Origin: Salinicola endophyticus
Lineage (GTDB): Bacteria; Pseudomonadota; Gammaproteobacteria; Pseudomonadales; Halomonadaceae
Assembly: GCF_040536835.1 (NCBI RefSeq)
Contig: NZ_CP159578.1
Span: forward strand, 496,001-560,000
Direction of reading: 5' to 3'
DNA length: 64,000 nt
Position 1 is the stretch's first letter, and each line of letters begins with the position of its first letter. The position numbers and the translations under genes were made by a program. Positions 8,196 to 16,119 of this stretch are shown piece by piece. A model generated the notes under the pieces. The model made no database searches. It saw only the letters and a list, made by a program, of their open reading frames with translations, and had not been told where the DNA came from.

Positions 8196-10381
8196 GTAGC
8201 AATCACCCGCTCGAGTCACTTCTGCGTCCGGCCGTAGAGCTCAACACGGTTTGTGTGTGCGCCGGTTGCGCCGTGCTCTGTCTCTGGGCGCCGTGGTCCC
8301 TGGCGCTGACGCCGAGTGTCGGCATCAGTACCGCCGTGGGGTTTGCGGGCCTGGGCCTGTGGCGCGCCAGGCAAGCCTGGGTCGTCCTGCGCTACCGTCG
8401 CAACATGCGGCGTCTGCCTCGTTTCGCGCTGCCAGCGCGTAAGGTGCCGTTGAGCCGCCGCAGTCTGTGGCTGGGCAAGGGGTTCAAGTGGGGTGCCCAG
8501 CATACCCAGCGCTTGCACGAGTCGGCCCAGCCCGGCGCGAAGCGATACATCGAGCCGAGCCCTATTTACCAGCGAGCGAGAATCATCGAGCGGCGACTCG
8601 AGGGGGGTATTGGTCGGTCCATCGCTGCGCTGCTGCGCTGGGACTCGGTGCTGAACCCCGTGCGGCCTCTGCCGCCGGTGGGTGGCCGGCCGGCCCTGCA
8701 CGCCGTCGAGTGGCTGGAGCACGACGTGTGGATGCCGCTGGGCGAGCGCGTGGGGCACACGCTTGTCGAAGGGACGACGCGGGTGGGCAAGACGCGCCTG
8801 GCCGAGATCTTGATTACTCAGGATATTCGCCGCGGCGATATCACGATCTGCTTCGACCCAAAGGGGGATGCGGACCTGATGCTGCGCATGTATGCCGAGG
8901 CGCAAAAGGCTGGCCGGGGGGACGAGTTCTACATTTTCCATCTGGGCTGGCCAGATGTGTCCTGTCGCTACAATGCGGTGGGCCGATTCTCTCGGCTCTC
9001 TGAGGTGTCGACCCGCGTGACCGGTCAGCTCTCGGGAGAGGGCAACTCCGCGGCGTTTCGTCAGTTCGCTTGGCGCTTCGTCAATATCGTCGCGCGCGCG
9101 AGGCACGCCCTCGGCGAGCGGCCGAGCTATGGTCAGATCCTGGCCGACGTTGTGAATATCGATGCGCTCTTGATGCAGTACGTCCAGGCGACGCTGGAGC
9201 AACGGATGCCCGGGGCGAATCAACAGATCACCGAGATCGAGGGCAAGCTCAACGACCGCAACATGCCGCGCAACATGGTGGGGCGGCACAAGCGGGTGGT
9301 GGCGATCGTCCAGTATCTGCAGCAGCCCGATGTGATCGAGTCGCTGACCGACCCGGTGCTCGACGGATTGCTCAGCGCCGTGCGCTACGACAAGACGTAC
9401 TTCGACAAGATCGTGGCCAGTTTGCTACCGCTGCTCGAGAAGCTGACCAGCGGCAAGATCGCTGAGCTGCTCTCTCCGGATTATGACGACATCGAGGACG
9501 AGCGCCCGATCATCGATTGGCAGCAGATCATTCGCAAGAAGGGGGTGGTCTACGTCGGCCTCGATGCGCTGAGCGATTTTGAGGTCGCCCAGGCCGTTGG
9601 CAATTCGATGTTCGCCGACATCGTGTCGGTCGCCGGTCACATCTACAAGTTCGGATCCGAGGATGGCCTTCCCGGGCAGGGCGGGAGCCAGAAACTGCCG
9701 ATCAACCTGCACTGCGACGAGTTCAACGAGCTGATGGGCGATGAGTTCATCCCGCTGATAAACAAGGGCGGCGGTGCCGGCATCCAGGTGACCGCTTACA
9801 CCCAGACGCTCTCTGACATCGAGGCCAGAATCGGCTCAACCGCCAAGGCCGGGCAGGTGATCGGCAACTTCAACAACCTGATCATGCTGCGAGTCCGTGA
9901 AGAGCGCACCGCGCGCCTGCTCACCGATCAGCTCCCGCGGGTCAACGTTTCGACGCGGATGATGGTGTCCATGGCCAGTGACAACGCCGACGTCAATTCC
10001 GATCAGGACTTCAGCTCGTCGGCCGGTGACCGTATCGGCACCGAGTCCGTCGATATGCTGACGCCGAATGACGTTGTCAGCCTACCCAAGGGGCAGGCGT
10101 TCGCATTGCTGGAAGGCGGGCAGCTATGGAAGATCCGCATGCCGCTGCCACTGCCTGATCGGCGCGAGGATGTACCGCGAGACGTTGCGGATATCGCTAA
10201 GCGCATGCGCGCCAAGTATTCGAGCGGGGACGCCTGGTGGGAGAGTGTTCGCCCGCCGCCCATCGATTTCGACTTCGAGCTGCCCCCGATCGACCCCCGT
10301 GCCGCTGCTCAGCCAGTAGCTTCTCTGTCGGTAGAGGTCGGCGAGCCAGCCGAAGGAGCGAGGGACGATGGCGAGGGATGA
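8192..10381 (+). CDS. traD: TraD conjugative coupling factor (SXT/TOL subfamily, TIGR03743)
   Basis: The type IV coupling protein (VirD4 family) is an inner-membrane ATPase that brings the relaxase-DNA complex to the secretion channel. Two N-terminal membrane segments (about residues 17-58) precede the ATPase domain. Walker A is GTTRVGKT (about residues 194-201), and the DEFNEL motif (about residues 505-512) is the Walker B-like site. The C-terminus is acidic. The length of 729 residues is normal for TIGR03743. The start overlaps the stop of the PcfJ-like gene by 4 bp and the end overlaps the TIGR03747 gene. Confidence 0.95.
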   Translation: MSSNHPLESLLRPAVELNTVCVCAGCAVLCLWAPWSLALTPSVGISTAVGFAGLGLWRARQAWVVLRYRRNMRRLPRFALPARKVPLSRRSLWLGKGFKWGAQHTQRLHESAQPGAKRYIEPSPIYQRARIIERRLEGGIGRSIAALLRWDSVLNPVRPLPPVGGRPALHAVEWLEHDVWMPLGERVGHTLVEGTTRVGKTRLAEILITQDIRRGDITICFDPKGDADLMLRMYAEAQKAGRGDEFYIFHLGWPDVSCRYNAVGRFSRLSEVSTRVTGQLSGEGNSAAFRQFAWRFVNIVARARHALGERPSYGQILADVVNIDALLMQYVQATLEQRMPGANQQITEIEGKLNDRNMPRNMVGRHKRVVAIVQYLQQPDVIESLTDPVLDGLLSAVRYDKTYFDKIVASLLPLLEKLTSGKIAELLSPDYDDIEDERPIIDWQQIIRKKGVVYVGLDALSDFEVAQAVGNSMFADIVSVAGHIYKFGSEDGLPGQGGSQKLPINLHCDEFNELMGDEFIPLINKGGGAGIQVTAYTQTLSDIEARIGSTAKAGQVIGNFNNLIMLRVREERTARLLTDQLPRVNVSTRMMVSMASDNADVNSDQDFSSSAGDRIGTESVDMLTPNDVVSLPKGQAFALLEGGQLWKIRMPLPLPDRREDVPRDVADIAKRMRAKYSSGDAWWESVRPPPIDFDFELPPIDPRAAAQPVASLSVEVGEPAEGARDDGEG

Positions 10382-11072
10382 GGCCCCCGCGCGTCGCGCG
10401 GATAAGAAGCGGGCGGGGCTTATCGGTACGCTGCTCAAGCTGCCGTTCACGCTGATCTGGATCGTCTTCATCTCGATCATCTGCAGCGTTGTGATCGAGT
10501 GGGTCGGCATTTACTTCGACTGGTTCAGCGCCCCGGGCTCTCAGCACGCTTACCAGACCATGACTTCCGAGATGGGGTACCTGGATAGCCAGTTCTCGCG
10601 CTCCCTGGTCGTCTCGTCACCGGTGGCGTTCGCCACGATGGTGGTGGACACCGCGTACCAGTGGCTGTTCGTCAAATCCGGCATCGCCCACTGGGTCGAG
10701 CAGGGGGCGGGGGAGATGGGGTGGCTGGGTGCGCTCAAGACCTATGCGCAGGCGGCGATCTACGTGACACTGATGACGCTGACCCGCTGTGTCATCCTGG
10801 TTCTGACGGCGCCGCTGTTCATTCTGGCTGCCATCGTTGGCTTCACCGATGGCCTGGTCAGCCGGGATCTGCGGCGCTTCGGCGCCGGCCGTGAGTCGGC
10901 CTTCGTCTATCACCATGCCAAGCGAATGGTGACCCCTATCTTCCTGACCGGCTGGCTGATCTACCTGTCGCTGCCGTTCTCGATTCACCCCAGTCTCTTC
11001 CTGCTCCCCTGTGCCTTGGTGTTCGGCTTGATGATCGCGATCGCCACCGCGAGCTTCAAGAAATATCTCTGA
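10368..11072 (+). CDS. ICE membrane protein, TIGR03747 (PFL_4697, DUF4400) family
   Basis: A polytopic inner-membrane protein of the MPF-G cluster, always found behind traD. It has about four membrane segments: residues 20-45 (LIGTLLKLPFTLIWIVF...), 122-160 (LTRCVILVLTAPLFILAAIVGF) and two near the C-terminus. The stretch GLVSRDLRRFGAGRESAFVYHHAK is the family hallmark. The ribosome-binding site AAGGAG lies 10 bp before ATG 10,368, inside the end of traD. It closes the operon: a strong terminator starts 26 bp after its stop. Confidence 0.9.
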   Translation: MARDEAPARRADKKRAGLIGTLLKLPFTLIWIVFISIICSVVIEWVGIYFDWFSAPGSQHAYQTMTSEMGYLDSQFSRSLVVSSPVAFATMVVDTAYQWLFVKSGIAHWVEQGAGEMGWLGALKTYAQAAIYVTLMTLTRCVILVLTAPLFILAAIVGFTDGLVSRDLRRFGAGRESAFVYHHAKRMVTPIFLTGWLIYLSLPFSIHPSLFLLPCALVFGLMIAIATASFKKYL

Positions 11073-11097
11073 GGCCTCTGCTTCCTACCCCCCTTTG

Positions 11098-11121
11098 CCC
11101 CCGCCTCGCGGGGGATTTTTT
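11098..11121 (+). terminator. Rho-independent terminator after the traD operon
   Basis: A 7-bp GC stem (CCCCCGC / GCGGGGG, 11,098-11,104 with 11,108-11,114) with a 3-nt loop is followed by A and seven T. It ends the operon that runs from 3324 to 11,072 and separates it from the next TTAACGTT box. Confidence 0.9.
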
Positions 11122-11148
11122 TGTCCAAGGAATGCCGCAGATATCGAC

Positions 11149-11159
11149 TTAACGTTTCC
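11149..11159 (+). promoter_or_regulatory. Shared transfer-operon box TTAACGTTTCC (copy 2)
   Basis: The same 11-bp word as at 3248 lies 79 bp before the ATG of the RAQPRD gene and just after the terminator. Its place between a terminator and an operon start supports a promoter role; direct proof is missing. Confidence 0.55.
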
Positions 11160-11227
11160 GGCTGATTCAGCGGATTCGACCGGCGACCATGCCTGCATGT
11201 CGGGTCAACGCCTCTCGGGGTTCAACC

Positions 11228-11575
11228 ATGCTGGATCGCCACCTTTCTCCTCGCCTGATCGCGATCGCCGGGTCCGCTTTGGCCATCGCCTTGCCGTCCA
11301 TGGCGCAGGCCGATGACATCGATGAGATCCAGCGACGCGATCTCTCACTGATCCAGACCCAAATCGAGCAGATCCGTGTCGTGGTCGACCGCATCGCCGA
11401 CCGACAGCGCCATGCAGATCCGGCCACGACACGGATCTACTTCGACATCCCCCGTCTGAGGGCAGACCTGCTGGCGATCACGCGGGGGATCGATACCTAT
11501 CTAGCACCCAGTCGATCGCTACCTCGCGATCCCCAGCCGCTAGCCGGCGACTACCTCGACGACCGGGGGCAATGA
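11228..11575 (+). CDS. RAQPRD-family ICE protein (TIGR01690)
   Basis: A small exported protein with a signal peptide ending SMAQAD. The family is named for a C-terminal RAQPRD motif, here degenerate as SRSLPRDP within GIDTYLAPSRSLPRDP. The preceding RLRADLLAITRGIDTYL segment also fits the family. I chose ATG 11,228 because it puts the signal peptide at the N-terminus; an upstream ATG at 11,189 adds 13 unlikely residues. It is the first gene of the operon 11,228-20,987 and is followed 3 bp later by the TIGR03758 gene. Confidence 0.85.
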   Translation: MLDRHLSPRLIAIAGSALAIALPSMAQADDIDEIQRRDLSLIQTQIEQIRVVVDRIADRQRHADPATTRIYFDIPRLRADLLAITRGIDTYLAPSRSLPRDPQPLAGDYLDDRGQ

Positions 11576-11578
11576 GCC

Positions 11579-11809
11579 ATGGCTGGTGCGACAGAAGCCG
11601 CGTTTCAAGCCGGTGCAGGAGTCGGCGCCGATACCGTCAATGTGCTGGTCACCAGCGTCGGCTGCAGCTTGGCCGTCATCTGGTTGGTCTGGCTAGTCAT
11701 CAGTGCGTTTCGCGGTTGGACAACGGGGCGTGTGAGCGAATTTACCCTGTTCTGGAGCCTCATTCGGGGGGCGATGGTGTTGGTGATTCTGCTTTGGCTG
11801 CTGCTTTGA
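11579..11809 (+). CDS. Small ICE membrane protein, TIGR03758 (PFL_4701, DUF3262)
   Basis: A 76-residue protein with two membrane helices (LVTSVGCSLAVIWLVWLVISAF and IRGAMVLVILLWLLL) and a conserved FRGWTTGRVSEFTLFWSLIRG loop. Size, topology and place between RAQPRD and TIGR03745 are those of the PFL_4701 family. Together with the next gene it may form the small pilin-like or inner-membrane part of the channel; this role is inferred from size and position. Confidence 0.88.
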   Translation: MAGATEAAFQAGAGVGADTVNVLVTSVGCSLAVIWLVWLVISAFRGWTTGRVSEFTLFWSLIRGAMVLVILLWLLL

Positions 11810-11884
11810 AGCAGCGAGATCGTCGGTGATGTGACTGCGTGCTATCGCACGAATTTATGCAAACGAGAGAGGAGAAAGTCAGCA

Positions 11885-12241
11885 ATGAAAACCCGGATCG
11901 CAAAGCGGTTTGGCCAGGTAAGGCATGCACTGGCGAGCCTTCTCCTTTTGCCCTCGGTCGCGGCCATGGGGGCGCTGCCAACGCAGGAGAAAATCACGGA
12001 GGGGGCCGATGGCAATCTCTTCGGAACGATTAAAAAGGTGGGCTCCGAAGGCTTCAGTCTCGGTTATATCGGTTTGACGGCCTTCGCGATCATCGTCTTC
12101 ATCGTCGCCCTGATCTGGGGCTTCCATGAGTCGAAGAAACGCGGCGAGTGGAGCACGCTCGGCGCCGTCGTCGCCTTTGGTGTTCTGATGGTCGTCATCG
12201 TCATCTGGCTTGCCAATTACGGCGATCCGATCATGAGCTGA
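11885..12241 (+). CDS. ICE membrane protein, TIGR03745 (PFL_4702, DUF2976), pilin-like
   Basis: The mature protein after a cleavable signal (cut near VAAMGA) has two membrane helices (LGYIGLTAFAIIVFIVALIWGF and LGAVVAFGVLMVVIVIWLANYG), the layout of a VirB2-like pilin. The family hallmark FHESKKRGEW is in the loop between them. I chose ATG 11,885, which has a strong GAGAGGAGAA ribosome-binding site; the open frame reaches back to 11,831 but those residues look non-coding. The 73-bp gap to the upstream gene is the largest in this operon. Confidence 0.88.
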   Translation: MKTRIAKRFGQVRHALASLLLLPSVAAMGALPTQEKITEGADGNLFGTIKKVGSEGFSLGYIGLTAFAIIVFIVALIWGFHESKKRGEWSTLGAVVAFGVLMVVIVIWLANYGDPIMS

Positions 12242-12254
12242 GGGTGGGGCGACT

Positions 12255-12647
12255 GTGACTATCGAGTTCATTCCAACACGCCTCAATGCCACCCCGATCG
12301 TCTTCCGGGGAATGACCGGCAAGGAGGTGGTGATCTGCACGTTATCGGGCCTTGCCGCCTTTCTACCCGTAGGGCTCTTGGGGTGGGCGCTTGTCGGGAT
12401 GGGCGCCATGGTACCGACGTGCATGATCATCGGGGGCGGCGTGTTCCTGGGTTTTGGCGGCAGCATCATGCGCCGACTCCGGCGGGGGCGCCCCTCGGCT
12501 TGGCTCTATCGGCGCCTGCAGTGGCAGCTGGAAAAGGTCGGCATCCCGGTGCCTGGTGGGGGGGAACTGATACAGCAGTCGATCCGCTGGCGCATCCGCC
12601 GCGATCCCGTGCGACGCTCTTCTCACCAGCGCCGGAGGCAACCATGA
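12255..12647 (+). CDS. Conjugative transfer region protein, TIGR03750 (DUF3487)
   Basis: A 130-residue protein with N-terminal motif FIPTRLNATPIVFRGMT and two membrane helices, followed by a basic cytoplasmic tail (YRRLQWQLEK). This is the TIGR03750 family, comparable in layout to TraL/VirB3 proteins. Its stop overlaps the start of the TIGR03746 gene (ATGA), which implies translational coupling. Confidence 0.88.
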   Translation: MTIEFIPTRLNATPIVFRGMTGKEVVICTLSGLAAFLPVGLLGWALVGMGAMVPTCMIIGGGVFLGFGGSIMRRLRRGRPSAWLYRRLQWQLEKVGIPVPGGGELIQQSIRWRIRRDPVRRSSHQRRRQP

Positions 12648-13333
12648 GCCGCATGCGTCACGCACTGTCGGCACGGGATGCCCATATTACGACCCTGCGG
12701 CTCGTGATCGGTTTGCTCGCGCTGCTCTGCCTGTGCTTTTTCTGGGGGTGGAAGAGCGCGCCGGAGCGCCTCACCGTCTATACCCCGCCCGACCTGCGCA
12801 CGGGGAGCACGCGGGAGTGGTGGAAGGTGCCTGAGCCCAACGTCTACACCTTCGCGATCTACGTCTGGCAGACCCTCAACCGGTGGCCGGTGAGCGGCGA
12901 GGCGGACTACAAGCGCAATATCGATGCCTATCGCAACTTTCTGACGCCGGCCTGCGTGAGTTACCTGCAGCGTGACTACGCTCAGCGTCGCGCGCGAGGA
13001 GAGCTGAAGGGGCGAGTGCGCGGCATCTACGAAATCCCTGGACGTGGGTTCCAGAACGATACCCCCACCGGACCTGGGGGCGTCAAAGTCATCGACCGTG
13101 ATCATTGGGTGGTGACCGCGGACATGGGCGTGAGCGAGACCTATGCCGGCACGACGGTCAGAGATACCTACGTGCGCTATCCGCTCTACGTCTCACGCGT
13201 CGACAACGATCCCAATGCGAACCCCTGGGGGCTGCAGATTGGCTCCAGCGAAGGCTGTTTCTCTGGCGTACCTCAGCGACTGGGCTATGCGGACTCAAGC
13301 GATACCGCTACCGGCGAGGGGGCGACGCCATGA
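12644..13333 (+). CDS. ICE protein, TIGR03746 (PFL_4703, DUF2895), VirB8/TraE-like
   Basis: A bitopic inner-membrane protein: short cytoplasmic N-terminus, one helix (LRLVIGLLALLCLCFFWGW), then a periplasmic domain with the conserved YTFAIYVWQTLNRWP segment. In topology it equals TraE/VirB8, which joins core and inner-membrane parts of the channel. The frame is open further upstream to 12,383 but the ATG at 12,644 overlaps the upstream stop by 4 bp and gives the right N-terminus, so I use it. The end also overlaps the next gene by 4 bp. Confidence 0.88.
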   Translation: MSRMRHALSARDAHITTLRLVIGLLALLCLCFFWGWKSAPERLTVYTPPDLRTGSTREWWKVPEPNVYTFAIYVWQTLNRWPVSGEADYKRNIDAYRNFLTPACVSYLQRDYAQRRARGELKGRVRGIYEIPGRGFQNDTPTGPGGVKVIDRDHWVVTADMGVSETYAGTTVRDTYVRYPLYVSRVDNDPNANPWGLQIGSSEGCFSGVPQRLGYADSSDTATGEGATP

Positions 13334-14199
13334 CGGGTTCCATTGCACTTCGGACTCTCGTTTTCTGCCTGCTACTCGGCATGGCTGCATCGGCAAACGC
13401 GATCGAAATTCTGCACTGGGATCGCCAGCCGTTGCCCATCGATCTGCCCGTCGGCAGCGAGCGGGTCATCGTGCTGGATCGCAACGTCCGGGTGGGGTTG
13501 CCGCGCGAGATCGCTGATCCCGAGACCTTGCGAGTGCAGAGCGCGGGTGGGGCGATCTATCTCAAGGCGAGCAAGCCATTCGACACGCAGCGAGTACGCA
13601 TCCAAGACGTTGAAACCAACGAAGTCGTGTTGATTGACCTGACTGCCAAGCCGTCCGGTGCCAGTGACGAAGAGATCCGCATCGTCTTTCCTAACGAAAG
13701 CGCGGGTGGCAGGGGGGATACCGCGGCAACGGACGCCGAGGAGGAGGAGTCTACGCAGGCCAGTGAGCCAGCGCGCGAGAATACCCCGGTTGCGGTCGTG
13801 TTGACGCGCTATGCGGCGCAGTCTCTCTATGCGCCCGAGCGGGCGATCGAGGCCGTTTCAGGGGTCGACCGTGTGGCGATGCGTTTGCCCGAGCGACTGC
13901 CATCTTTACTGCCTGCGCTGCCGGTAACCGCGGCGCCGATCGCCGCCTGGAAGCTGCAGGGCTGGGTCGTGACCGCGGTGCGGCTCTCGAATCGTGACTC
14001 GTCGCGCGCGTTCGAACTGGATCCGCGCTGGCTGCAGGGCGACCTCTACAGTGCGACTTTCATGCACGACACGCTGGGCCCGCGCGGCAGCCTGAGGGAC
14101 ACCACCACGGCGTTCATCGTGACGCGGGGGCAATCGCTCGCACAGGCCCTTCCGTTGTCCGCCCTGGCGTCCAAGCGAGTGGTGGGAGGGGAGCCATGA
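13330..14199 (+). CDS. ICE protein, TIGR03749 (PFL_4704, DUF3438), TraK-like
   Basis: An exported protein with a signal peptide (LVFCLLLGMAASANA) followed by a β-rich domain starting IEILHWDRQPLPIDLPVGSE. It is the PFL_4704 family, placed where TraK/VirB9 proteins sit in other systems, before the VirB10-like gene. An acidic low-complexity linker (DTAATDAEEEEST) divides the two halves. ATG 13,330 overlaps the previous stop; the longer open frame from 13,105 is rejected because it would hide the signal peptide. Confidence 0.88.
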   Translation: MTGSIALRTLVFCLLLGMAASANAIEILHWDRQPLPIDLPVGSERVIVLDRNVRVGLPREIADPETLRVQSAGGAIYLKASKPFDTQRVRIQDVETNEVVLIDLTAKPSGASDEEIRIVFPNESAGGRGDTAATDAEEEESTQASEPARENTPVAVVLTRYAAQSLYAPERAIEAVSGVDRVAMRLPERLPSLLPALPVTAAPIAAWKLQGWVVTAVRLSNRDSSRAFELDPRWLQGDLYSATFMHDTLGPRGSLRDTTTAFIVTRGQSLAQALPLSALASKRVVGGEP

Positions 14200-15662
14200 T
14201 ACTGCGCGGCAATGGCTTGCTGAAGTTCCTTGTTCCGGCCGTTCTGTGCGGGGTGGCATTGATCCTGTTCTGGCCAAGCTCGAAAGATGCCACCCGGCGC
14301 GACACGACGGGCCAGAAGGACCCCTCGCTCACGATGAGCAAGGATGAAATGAAGGCACTGGGTATCGAGGGTGACACCCCTGAAGACACCGTGGCCACGC
14401 TCGTCGGACAGACGCGCTCGATGGAAGCGAAGATGGATGAGGTGATTCAGGAGAATCAGGCGCTGCGACAGCAGAACAGCGAGCTCGTCGCGAAGCGCAG
14501 CGACGTCCAGTCGCAAGTACAGCAAGCACTTAAGCAGCAGCAGGAGCGCTTTACCCAGCAACGCCAGCAGGACCAGCAGCAGAACCAGAGTTTGCTCGAG
14601 AGTCTGCAGAGCCAGATCCACAAGATTCAAAGTGGTGTCACCGGCAGTCAGAGCAAAGATGACGTACCGATCGGGCTAGGCCTGGAGGGCGGCGGAGGCC
14701 CTACCGGGACCTATGCGGGTCAGGCCCTCGCCTGGGTCGAGCCCATGGATCAGCGCCAGCCCGACCCGCGCTCCGGAGGGCGCCGGGATGATGAACCGCT
14801 CTTCCCGACCTCGTTCGCTGCCGAGGCAGGCGATACGGTCACGCGGGCCGGCAGCGCGATCAAGGCGAGTGCCACCGGGCGCCCGGACGAGTCCACGGTG
14901 AAGCCGGTCTACACCATTCCCGAAAACGCCACGTTGATGGGCTCGCTAGCGATGACAGCACTGCTCGGTCGTGTCCCGGTCGATGGGACGGTCAACGACC
15001 CCTATCCCTTTAAAGTCATGATCGGCAAGGACAACCTCACCGCCAACGGCATTGAACTGCCGGAAGTGCAGGCGGCGATTGCCAGCGGCACCGCCACGGG
15101 CGATTGGACCCTCTCGTGTGTCCGCGGAAACATCACCAGTCTCACCTTCGTGTTCGAAGACGGCACGATTCGCACCGTGCCGTCACCGGAAGACGTGAAT
15201 CAGGGGGGCGGCGATTCCGGCCAGCAGAGCCAGACTATCGGCGGTGGCAATGCCATCGGCTGGATCAGTGACCAGGCAGGTATTCCCTGTATCAGTGGCG
15301 TGCGTCGCAGTAACGCCAAGCAGTATCTCGGCACCCAGAGTCTGCTGACGGCTGCCGGCGCCGGGGCGGCGACCATGCTCTCGGATGATGATTCGACCTC
15401 GGTTACCTCCATCGGCACCGATGGTGGCGTCACCCAGGCGATGACCGGCAACCAGGCCGTGGGGCAGATCCTCAGCCAGGGCGTCAACGACATGAGCCAG
15501 TGGGTCAACAAACTCTACGGCGAGGCCTTCGCCGCCGTGTACGTGCCCCCGGGGAAGAAGGTGGCGATCCACATCAACAAGCAGTTGCCCATCGACTACG
15601 AGACCCAGGGGAGGAAGGTGCGCTATGACACATCAGCCGCAACGACAGTCGGGCTCGACTGA
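14196..15662 (+). CDS. ICE protein, TIGR03752 (PFL_4705), VirB10/TraB-like
   Basis: A 488-residue inner-membrane-anchored protein: N-terminal helix (LKFLVPAVLCGVALILFW), coiled coil (about residues 70-135, many Gln), a Gly/Pro-rich linker, and a C-terminal β-barrel-like domain with VYTIPENATLMGSLAMTALLGRVP and, near the end, AVYVPPGKKVAIHINKQLPIDY. This is the energy-transducing channel scaffold comparable to VirB10/TraB. It overlaps the neighbouring genes on both sides, by 4 bp upstream and 38 bp downstream. Confidence 0.9.
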   Translation: MILRGNGLLKFLVPAVLCGVALILFWPSSKDATRRDTTGQKDPSLTMSKDEMKALGIEGDTPEDTVATLVGQTRSMEAKMDEVIQENQALRQQNSELVAKRSDVQSQVQQALKQQQERFTQQRQQDQQQNQSLLESLQSQIHKIQSGVTGSQSKDDVPIGLGLEGGGGPTGTYAGQALAWVEPMDQRQPDPRSGGRRDDEPLFPTSFAAEAGDTVTRAGSAIKASATGRPDESTVKPVYTIPENATLMGSLAMTALLGRVPVDGTVNDPYPFKVMIGKDNLTANGIELPEVQAAIASGTATGDWTLSCVRGNITSLTFVFEDGTIRTVPSPEDVNQGGGDSGQQSQTIGGGNAIGWISDQAGIPCISGVRRSNAKQYLGTQSLLTAAGAGAATMLSDDDSTSVTSIGTDGGVTQAMTGNQAVGQILSQGVNDMSQWVNKLYGEAFAAVYVPPGKKVAIHINKQLPIDYETQGRKVRYDTSAATTVGLD

Positions 15663-16119
15663 CCATCGGTCGATGCCACGTGCAGCGGTCGCCACCCTCA
15701 CGCTGCTCGGTCTGGGACTGCTATCGGGCTGTGCCACCTCCAAGGATGAGTTGATGCCGACCAACGGCATGACCATGCAGCAACTCTGGGAGCAGGGATC
15801 CACGCTCGACGGTGCTAGTCACCGTACCGGCAGCCCGGGGCAGCGTGCGGTGGATGCGGCGCGCAGTGCGCTGCGGCGCCCGCTCGGTGACGACGCGATG
15901 CGCGGCCAGCAGGAGAGCTACACCCGCGACGCTGCCAACGAGATCCATAGCCAGTTCTCCCGGCTGCCGAACCCGGATCTGGTGATGTTCGTCTATCCCC
16001 ACCTTGCCGGAGGGGAGAGCGTCCCGGTGCCAGGCTATTCGACCGTCTTCCCCCTATACAACACGGCGCAGTACGCGATGCCCGGAGAGGGGGCTCGACC
16101 CGTGGGGAGAACGCGCTGA
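15625..16119 (+). CDS. Conjugative transfer region lipoprotein, TIGR03751
   Basis: An outer-membrane lipoprotein with a lipobox LLSGC (Cys about residue 36), comparable to TraV/VirB7 in place and type. The typical FSRLPNPDLVMFVYPHLA block follows. The start at 15,625 has a strong GGAGGAAGG site and lies within the end of the VirB10-like gene; ATG 15,673 is an alternative that would give a more usual signal length. Its stop overlaps the start of the VirB4-type gene. Confidence 0.88.
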   Translation: MTHQPQRQSGSTDHRSMPRAAVATLTLLGLGLLSGCATSKDELMPTNGMTMQQLWEQGSTLDGASHRTGSPGQRAVDAARSALRRPLGDDAMRGQQESYTRDAANEIHSQFSRLPNPDLVMFVYPHLAGGESVPVPGYSTVFPLYNTAQYAMPGEGARPVGRTR